Part shown: positions 57,098-64,000 of the stretch, one piece after another
Numbering within the stretch: the stretch's first letter is position 1
Layout of the letters: each line of letters begins with the position of its first letter
Assembly (NCBI GenBank): GCA_019113745.1
Contig: DXGV01000022.1
Span: 31,523 to 95,522, forward strand
Length of the DNA stretch: 64,000 bases
Direction: 5' to 3'
Source of the DNA: Candidatus Blautia intestinavium
GTDB taxonomy: Bacteria; Bacillota; Clostridia; Lachnospirales; Lachnospiraceae
The notes under the pieces: model-generated
What the model was told of the DNA's origin: nothing
Databases searched by the model: none
Seen by the model: the letters and a program-made list of their open reading frames with translations, nothing else
Made by a program: the position numbers and the translations under genes

Positions 57098-58839
57098 TCT
57101 TCACCCTTTTCTTTTGGAATCCTGATAGTAATTACAGTTCCTTTTCCTTTTTCACTCCATATTTCCACTAATTTCTCTTCTTCGTCCTGATAATAAAGAC
57201 GCAGTCTCTGGATGGTCCCAAAAAGTCCAAAACGTTTCCCCTGATTTTCTTCTGACCGGTTCAGGACAAAATCCAGTTTTTCCTTCTCCATGCCGATTCC
57301 ATCGTCTTCCACCTGAAGGATGACATAGTTCCCTCCGTCTTTCGCACGGATGATGATCGTGCCTGTCAGTTCCGGTTCCCTCAGTCCATGATAAATCGCG
57401 TTTTCCACCAGCGGCTGAAGGATCAGTTTAATCATCCGGCAGGAATTTACGGACTCATCTATGTCGTATACAGCTTTGAAAACATTATCATATCTATATG
57501 ACTGAATAATCAGATAGTTCCTTACAATGTCTATTTCCTCTTTGACAGTAATTACTTCCTGGCCCTTATGAAGACTGTTCCTGTAATACTGCCCCAGTGC
57601 CTGCATCATCTTATATACATCCTGGGATCGTCCCATCATGGCAAGGGCGCATACGGAATCAAAAGTATTATAAAGAAAATGCGGTTTTATCTGGGCCTGA
57701 AGAAGGGAAAGCTCATATTTTCGGCGCAAACGCTGTTCTTCTACTTTTTGACTCATCAGGATTTCTGTCTCATCCAGCATTTGATTATAATTTTGCTGGA
57801 GATAGTCAATCTCCGCATTTGTTTCCACTATCTGGATCCGTTCCAGTTTCCCTTCTCCAATCTTTTTCATAGAGTCAAGAATATTTTTAATTGGTCGGAT
57901 AATCTTCGCTGTCAGAAAAGATGCACCCACAACACACATGATCATTCCCAGGACTACCAGCAGGATATTTAACAGCGTATACTGTTTTATTACAGACAAT
58001 GATTCGCTTCTGGGAATTGCGCCGATGATTTTCCAGGCTCCGTCACTCTGTGAAATAATCCCCGTCTTATATTTTTCCCCTTCGTGTTCTTTTTCAACAT
58101 AAGCTCCGTCCTTCTCCATTTTTTCTTCTGCTAGCCAGCTGCCGCGTGGCGAGGTAATAAGAGTATCCCCGTTTCTGTCCAGAATTGCCACATCCATCTC
58201 ATTTTGTTCCGAAATAACGCTGAATACTTCCTCCAGTCTGCTGTATGAAATATTTACTGCAAGAGTACCAAGAACATCCAAAGTATCTATATCTCTCACC
58301 GGTCGCACAAAAGAAATCATCTGCTGATCTGAATCTTCTTTTGCCTGATAGGTAAAGATCACATAATTGAATCTTTCCAGATTTTGTTTTTCCAGAGTAC
58401 TCTCATAACCGGATGTATCGTTCAGCCAGGAACGGATTGCCTCCACTTCATAAATATCGCCGGCCAGATAATTTTCTCCCTGCAGGTCAAACAAATAAAT
58501 CGAGGTGATGCCATCACAGCACGCCACCATCTGCACCAATGTATCCTGAAGTTCCATCCGCTCTTTATAACTGACATTTCCTTCTTTTTTCAAAGTGTTT
58601 TGAATCACTTCATCAAATGCAACAATTTTGGAATTGTCATTGATACTCCGCACCAGCGCCTGCATATTATTTTCAACCATCTGAAGACTGTACTGCAGAA
58701 TGTTATTATCAGATGCTGATAACATTCTGAACGCGGTGACCATATAGAGAATCCCGCATAAAAGAAAAATCAACAAAAACAGAAAAATATAGTAATATCG
58801 GATCTGACCGGAGAAAGTTCGCTGCTTAAATTTTTTCAT
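57094..58839 (-). CDS. Sensor histidine kinase (YesM-like)
   Basis: LLQAQIKPHFLYNTFDSVCALAMMG; HAMP; LQPLVENAIYHGLREPE; VEDDGIGM. Confidence 0.94.
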   Translation of the reverse strand: MKKFKQRTFSGQIRYYYIFLFLLIFLLCGILYMVTAFRMLSASDNNILQYSLQMVENNMQALVRSINDNSKIVAFDEVIQNTLKKEGNVSYKERMELQDTLVQMVACCDGITSIYLFDLQGENYLAGDIYEVEAIRSWLNDTSGYESTLEKQNLERFNYVIFTYQAKEDSDQQMISFVRPVRDIDTLDVLGTLAVNISYSRLEEVFSVISEQNEMDVAILDRNGDTLITSPRGSWLAEEKMEKDGAYVEKEHEGEKYKTGIISQSDGAWKIIGAIPRSESLSVIKQYTLLNILLVVLGMIMCVVGASFLTAKIIRPIKNILDSMKKIGEGKLERIQIVETNAEIDYLQQNYNQMLDETEILMSQKVEEQRLRRKYELSLLQAQIKPHFLYNTFDSVCALAMMGRSQDVYKMMQALGQYYRNSLHKGQEVITVKEEIDIVRNYLIIQSYRYDNVFKAVYDIDESVNSCRMIKLILQPLVENAIYHGLREPELTGTIIIRAKDGGNYVILQVEDDGIGMEKEKLDFVLNRSEENQGKRFGLFGTIQRLRLYYQDEEEKLVEIWSEKGKGTVITIRIPKEKGEE

Positions 58840-58855
58840 AGTAAATAATATCCCC

Positions 58856-60151
58856 CTATCCGATACTGTTTTTTAATTCATCAATGAATCCTTCTGTATT
58901 TATCCGCCGCTCAAATAATCCTGCGCAAACGTCCAGCCAGATATCCGCTTTGTCCGAGGTCATCAGTGAATCCCATGCAATCCCGCCGTCCGCTTTATCG
59001 CTATAGAGATTAAGAATGTCCTGACTTACCGCACTGATTTTATTTTTGGCATCCCCCTCGTCTATTTTAAATGTTGCATTTTCCGGCTGATAGCAACTCA
59101 GTTCATAACTCAGCCAGGATATGATCTCTGCCGCCAGTTCCGGATATTCTGTATCTGCCGACACAAGCCATCCGTTGCTGCCGCCGCCATGGTAATCTTG
59201 AGGATAAGAAGCCCCGGGAACTTCCGGCATTTTGACTGCTGCAAGTTTATCTCCCAGACTCTCTTCTGCAGACTGTGTAAACCAGCTTCCAATATAAAGC
59301 ATTGCTGCCTCTCCATCCAGAAACATTTCTTCCGCTTCACCCGATACCAGCTGATACATATCTGTACAGAATGCATCAGCATCTATCAGCTTTTCTGTCA
59401 GGTCCACAGCCTTCCGAAAAATTTCATTATCCAGACTTTCTTCTCCTTTCGCCATTGCCTTATAATATTCAGCCCCTCCAAGCTGTATCGTAAAATTGTT
59501 GATCCACTGCTGTCCCTGCCATTTATTCAGTATTCCAAGAGCGATCGGTTCAATATCAGCCTGGCGGAACTTTTTACAGACTTCCAGGAGTTCTTCATAA
59601 GTACCGGGAATCGACGCCCCTGCTTTTTGAAAAAGCTCCGTATTACAATAAAGCACTCCCTTCCAGTTAGCATAACAAATCCCATATTGTTTCCCATCAA
59701 AAATAAAATTATCCTGATATTCCATATCCATATGTTCCGTATAGAAATCATCCAGGTATTCATCCAGGGCCAGAATTTTTCCCGCATTTACAAAATTTTC
59801 AGAAAATCCGCCGCCATAACTGATCATAATATCAGGAATATCATCCGTAGCCATTAATACCCTTAACTTTTTCTTATAAGTTTCGTTATCACAGGTTTCC
59901 TGGATCAATTCAACGTCAGGAAAAGCTTTTGGAAAATCATTATCCAGGATCTCTTTCAGATATCTGGATGATATATCAGAATCCGTGTCTCCCCAATAAT
60001 ACATCATCCGCAGTGAAATTTTCTCTTCACTGCCTTCTCCGGCATGTACTTCTTCCTTTCCCGGGAATATATATGTAGAAGCACTCACAGCCAAAAGCAG
60101 CGTTCCTGCCGCAGCGCCTGCCCATAATATATTTCTGATCTTTTCCGTCAT
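58856..60151 (-). CDS. Extracellular solute-binding protein family 1, adjacent to the two-component system
   Basis: LLNKWQGQQWINNFTIQLGG style SBP; MLYIGSWFTQSAEE; ASYPQDYHGGGSNGWLVSADTEYPELAAEIISWLSYE. Confidence 0.85.
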   Translation of the reverse strand: MTEKIRNILWAGAAAGTLLLAVSASTYIFPGKEEVHAGEGSEEKISLRMMYYWGDTDSDISSRYLKEILDNDFPKAFPDVELIQETCDNETYKKKLRVLMATDDIPDIMISYGGGFSENFVNAGKILALDEYLDDFYTEHMDMEYQDNFIFDGKQYGICYANWKGVLYCNTELFQKAGASIPGTYEELLEVCKKFRQADIEPIALGILNKWQGQQWINNFTIQLGGAEYYKAMAKGEESLDNEIFRKAVDLTEKLIDADAFCTDMYQLVSGEAEEMFLDGEAAMLYIGSWFTQSAEESLGDKLAAVKMPEVPGASYPQDYHGGGSNGWLVSADTEYPELAAEIISWLSYELSCYQPENATFKIDEGDAKNKISAVSQDILNLYSDKADGGIAWDSLMTSDKADIWLDVCAGLFERRINTEGFIDELKNSIG

Positions 60152-60318
60152 ATCCGCCCTCCTGATTTACTACTATAGTCTGTTGGCATATTCTTTATTT
60201 ATTATAGCATCAATGTACAGGGGGACAATACAATCTCTGTACACTGACGCCAGCATCAGTGTTTCATAATCAGGGTCAAAATATCCGATTTCGACAAATC
60301 TTCATCTGTATAATAACA

Positions 60319-60353
60319 GAAAACGGTTCCATGATACATAGAACCGTTTTACC
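60319..60353. terminator. Hairpin terminator
   Basis: AAAACGGTTC-catgatacata-GAACCGTTTT. Confidence 0.7.
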
Positions 60354-60415
60354 AGAAAGTTAAATTTTATTACTTGGAAACATATTTTTTAGTACAGCAT
60401 ACCATGTCTTACCCC

Positions 60416-61522
60416 TCAGGATAAGGTCAGGTCTCCGTCTTTTACCCAGCCCAGCCGTCTGCATACCTGGTTGATCGCAGGCGCCAGTATAGCCGGCAGT
60501 ATAAAAGAAATCAGTATAAGTCCTATCCAGTCGAAAGCGGTCGGACTGATCGCGGCCGCTCCGTTGGCAACAGCTGTTTCACTTGGAGCGAGCCAGCCTG
60601 TCCAGACACCCAGCTGTCCGCATAATCCGCAGGTCCCCATACCGGAATTGATGGCGTCGCCATTCATCTGCAGACGGAAAATACATGTTGCAATTGGTCC
60701 TGTGATAGCTGACGCCACTGTGGGGGCAATCCAGACACGGGGATTTTTAACGATATTTGGCATCTGCAGCATAGATGTGCCAAGCCCCTGGCTCACCAGT
60801 CCTCCCCATCCGTTCTCTTTGAAACTCATGACTGCAAAACCAACCATCTGCGCGCAGCATCCGGCCACAGCCGCCCCGCCTGCAAGCCCTGTCAGACCAA
60901 GAACAGAGCAGATAGCGGCAGAGGAAATGGGAAGGGTCAACGCCACGCCTACCAGTACAGACACTACAACGCCCATCAGGAATGGCTGCAGTTCTGTCGC
61001 CTGCATGATCACCTGGCCGAAAGCGCTGGCAACAAAACCGATAGGCGGGGCAATCACCCAGGCGGCTCCTATGCCAACGAGAGTTGTAACAACAGGAGTC
61101 ACAAGGATATCGATCTTCGTCTCCTTACTGACTGCTTTTCCTGCTTCTGCGGCAATGATCGCTACAAAAAGCACAGCCAGCGGACCGCCTGCCTGCCCCA
61201 ACGCATTGCACGCGTACCCTACGGTAGCCAGAGAAAACAATACCAGCGGCGGCGCCTGCAACGCATACCCGATCGCCACCGCCATAGCGGCGCCGCTCAT
61301 AAAGGACGCCATTCCGCCAATAGTGTAACCTACGCCGTTAATGGTCACAATCTGCGCAGTGAGAAAACCCACATGGAACTGTGTTCCAATGGTATTCAGG
61401 ATCGTGCCGATCAGCAGCGAACAGAACAGACCCTGCGCCATAGCGCCCAGGGCGTCTATTCCGTACCGCCGGGCTGAAATGACAATGTTCTTCCTCTTCA
61501 TAAAAGCTTTTAATTTTTCCAT
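60416..61522 (-). CDS. PTS transporter subunit IIC-like membrane protein
   Basis: RYGIDALGAMAQGLFCSLLIGTILNTIGTQ...TCGLCGQLGVWTGW...LPAILAPAINQVCRRLGWV. Confidence 0.8.
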   Translation of the reverse strand: MEKLKAFMKRKNIVISARRYGIDALGAMAQGLFCSLLIGTILNTIGTQFHVGFLTAQIVTINGVGYTIGGMASFMSGAAMAVAIGYALQAPPLVLFSLATVGYACNALGQAGGPLAVLFVAIIAAEAGKAVSKETKIDILVTPVVTTLVGIGAAWVIAPPIGFVASAFGQVIMQATELQPFLMGVVVSVLVGVALTLPISSAAICSVLGLTGLAGGAAVAGCCAQMVGFAVMSFKENGWGGLVSQGLGTSMLQMPNIVKNPRVWIAPTVASAITGPIATCIFRLQMNGDAINSGMGTCGLCGQLGVWTGWLAPSETAVANGAAAISPTAFDWIGLILISFILPAILAPAINQVCRRLGWVKDGDLTLS

Positions 61523-61797
61523 AATGTACCTCTCTCTTTCAGCCGATGAGCAAAACCCTGCAGACCGTTTATAACGCAGATTCTCTGCTGGTATAAATCT
61601 GTATGTATTGGTGTCTTGTCATCTAAATACTCATCATACTATACAGCTTTTGGGAGGACTTGTCAATTCTTTAATTACATTAATTTTTTATTTATAAACG
61701 AGCCGTTTCAACAGACTTTTCCCTCTTAATCCTGCCTCATAATTCGACTAAATAATCTTTGCCTGCAAGAACAGGTGTTTTCTATTCATAAGAACCT

Positions 61798-62586
61798 CTA
61801 CAACAGATACCTTTCCACAAGCCCCTTTACTATTCTGATGTCCAGGATTGTTTTTTCTGTTTCAAATGTAAGAATCAGATTTTCTCCGGGATATATGCCG
61901 TTTTCTTCATACGCCTGTATTTTTCTGACTGCGCTTCGCGCGTATACCGGATCATCCATTTTCCCGTCATGTTCCCAGTATATTTCTTTTCTGGTTTTTC
62001 TGGAAAGACAGGTAAAGTCCGGATATACCGTTCCAGCACCTTTCAGATACAAAGGTCTTTCATACTTATATGGAATATTATTCTGGAAAAAATAATCCGC
62101 CAGAATTTTTTCTGATTTTGATCGTACCCGCTCGCCTTTTTGCGTCAGTATAACGGCAGTCCCTTCCTGAAACTCTTTGCCCTGATATCTCTCTTTAAGC
62201 CACTATGCTATCTGCTGCTCCCAGGTCGGTTCCACAGGATCGATCAATTTCTGTCTCTCCACATGTTCTCTCTGATATACATTTGCAATTTCATCATAAT
62301 CTTTTACCAGTTTTCTAACCCGGGACAGACGTTTATCAGCTAGTCTTATAATCTTCTCATCGTATGATTTCTGCGCCAATCTGCGGATCAATTCCATCTG
62401 TTCTTTAGGAATATAACTACCGTTCTTTCTAGCTCCCTGCGTGCAGTGATAATACTGTACATTTTCTCTGCAACTGGATAAACGGAGCTTCCCCTGCGGC
62501 GCATCCTTTAACCGGACTTTTGCTTTCTCAAGAATCTGTTCCAGTCTTTCCTGTTCCTTTAACAGCAATTCCTTCAGCGTTTCCAT
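61798..62586 (-). pseudogene. Conserved hypothetical protein with PD-(D/E)XK-like C-terminal region, interrupted by an in-frame TAG at 62203-62205
   Basis: METLKELLLKEQERLEQI...TWEQQIA*WLKERYQGKEFQEGTAVILTQKGERVRSKSEKILADYFFQNNIPYKYERPLYLKGAGTVYPDFTCLSRKTRKEIYWEHDGKMDDPVYARSAVRKIQAYEENGIYPGE; the frame continues across one stop. Confidence 0.82.
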
Positions 62587-62608
62587 AAAAATCCTCCTTT
62601 TTTCGTTC

Positions 62609-63762
62609 TAAGCGTACAAAAGACAACACGCTCCAGTCTGCGTAATTTCAACGATTTTCAGCACTATCCTCATTCAGTGTATCCTGCTTTCCATCGTCTG
62701 TCCTGTAAATCGCTGAAATTCCTGCGGTTGGAGTCTACGAGGCGAAAAGTAGTTTATTTCTGTTTCTTTAAGATACCTGATTATGATTGGCTCATGCAGG
62801 GCGTACGCGTAATGAAATTAACGCAAAAGAAACAGAAATCAGTCCTTTATTGGCCGTATTATCCCTCTTGTACACTGTTTTTTTAATCATTTCAGCGATA
62901 TCATTTATAGGCGTTGTCCAACGACTTCAACCTTTCTCGTCTAAATCGTACTTTGTGGCTTATATACCGCCCGGAATCAAATTTAACTTGTATAGCCGTA
63001 CATTTAAAACTTCAACACGGTTTAAGATCTCAAATTTAATCGCCAAACCGTATTTTCCCGGAGAAAATACGGTTATATTCTCTCTTCTGACCTCTGAACC
63101 GTATCTTCTCGGAGAAAGTACGGTTATATTCTCTCTTTTGACCTCTGAACCGTTTCTTCCCGGAGAAAATACGGTTATATTCTCTCTTCTGACCTCCAAA
63201 CCGTATTTTCCCGGAGAAAATACGGTTATATCCCTTTTTCTGTTCTCCGGACCGTTTCTTCCCGGAGAAAATACGGTTACATGCTCTCTTTTGACCTCTG
63301 AACCGTTTTCTCCCGGAAAATGTACGGTTACATCCGCGTTTCTGTTCTCTGGACCGTATCTTCCCGGAGAAAGTACGGTTACATGCTCTCTTTTGATATC
63401 CGGACCGTTTCTTCCCGAAGAAAGTACGGTTACATCCTCTTTTCTGATATCCAGACCGTATCCTTCCTGAAAATGTACGGTTAGAAAGTTCATAGTGATA
63501 CCACAGCGGTATCTTTTATAATTTTGTACAGCTCATATTGGGAATTCAATTCCAGAAACCGTATTATGTACGGTCGAAAATTTAGAACAACTTGATATAA
63601 CCGTATCGACTGCTTAAATTAGCTTTCCATACGGATTATAATAGATTTTCTTGTATGAATAGCGCCAGTGTACAATAAGTACAATAGAAGAAAACGGCAT
63701 ATATCAGCGACAATACCGTCAATGAATGGATAATTTAGAGAGTGTTGTCCTTTGTACGCTAA
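62609..63762. mobile_element. Approx. 1.15-kb element bounded by 25-bp imperfect terminal inverted repeats, no evident transposase
   Basis: Left TAAGCGTACAAAAGACAACACGCTC; right (rc) TTAGCGTACAAAGGACAACACTCTC; 22/25 identical. Confidence 0.6.
63046..63483. repeat. 51-bp tandem repeat array, eight full units plus partial, each with an inverted repeat
   Basis: Units begin at 63046, 63097, 63148, 63199, 63250, 63301, 63352, 63403, 63454; consensus AACCGTATTTTCCCGGAGAAAATACGGTTATATTCTCTCTTYTGACCTCYG. Confidence 0.95.
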
Positions 63763-63783
63763 CGCCTGATTAATGAGATGTTA

Positions 63784-63817
63784 AAAAATCCCGGAAGCCG
63801 AAACTTCCGGGATTTGT
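63784..63817. terminator. Hairpin terminator
   Basis: AAATCCCGGAAG-ccgaaa-CTTCCGGGATTT. Confidence 0.75.
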
Positions 63818-64000
63818 CTTACGTAAAATAATAAATTATCTCTTGCTGAACTGCGGAGCGCGACGTGCGGCTTTGAGACCGTATTGCGCTCGTTTTTGAG
63901 CCGTTTTTCCTTGGTATTTCGGGCTTTTCCGGACTTTTCGCTGTTCAGTTATCCTATGTGGTAACCACGGAAAATGGCTGTTTTTCAATCAGCAGCGTTC

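Noticed and set aside
63046-63483. CRISPR array
   Set aside because: No unique spacers: the whole 51-bp unit is repeated, and no cas genes are nearby.
63836-64000. Basic C-terminal peptide on minus strand (VRKSPKYQGKTAQKRAQYGLKAARRAPQFSKR*)
   Set aside because: Ends at 63836 before a terminator, but a TGA occurs upstream in frame at 63989-63991 and the window edge prevents a call.
1-64000. tRNA or rRNA genes
   Set aside because: No cloverleaf or rRNA-like conserved segments noticed; not exhaustively testable by eye.

Overview
The window looks like a low-to-mid GC Firmicute, probably Lachnospiraceae (inference from protein style). Almost all genes are on the minus strand. (1) The left 30 kb centres on c-di-GMP. 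It holds three c-di-GMP-I (GEMM-I) riboswitch-like aptamers, each followed by an intrinsic terminator: near 490-548 (upstream of an HPr-kinase-like gene), near 2325-2410 (upstream of an unannotated 55-aa putative RiPP precursor plus radical SAM/SPASM maturase), and near 28035-28100 (upstream of an exopolysaccharide operon). A PAS-GGDEF diguanylate cyclase with a G10 homopolymer at its probable Shine-Dalgarno site lies just upstream of the third. (2) The exopolysaccharide operon (about 3.7-28 kb) opens with an unusual pair: a MotA/TolQ/ExbB-like channel fused to a degenerate EAL domain, and a MotB/ExbD-like protein carrying SpaA/Cna-B-like domains. It continues with a Wzz/BY-kinase, Wzy, VanZ-like protein, phosphomannomutase/phosphoglucomutase-like enzyme, two ManC-type enzymes (one fused to ManA), an AlgD-like dehydrogenase, heparinase-like protein, glycosyltransferases, flippase and AsnB-like protein. 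(3) 30-41 kb holds a CarD-like regulator, SPFH protein, Tet(M)-like GTPase fused to a Rae1/YacP-type NYN domain, a YhcG/DUF1016 nuclease gene between perfect 69-bp direct repeats, a CsoR/P1B-ATPase locus and glgB. (4) 41-61.5 kb is a sugar or sugar-acid uptake and catabolism locus with a YesMN-type two-component system. (5) The right end has an ORF broken by one in-frame TAG and a 1.15-kb terminal-inverted-repeat element carrying a 51-bp palindromic tandem array. Function names are from reading motifs in the translations; no searches were run.
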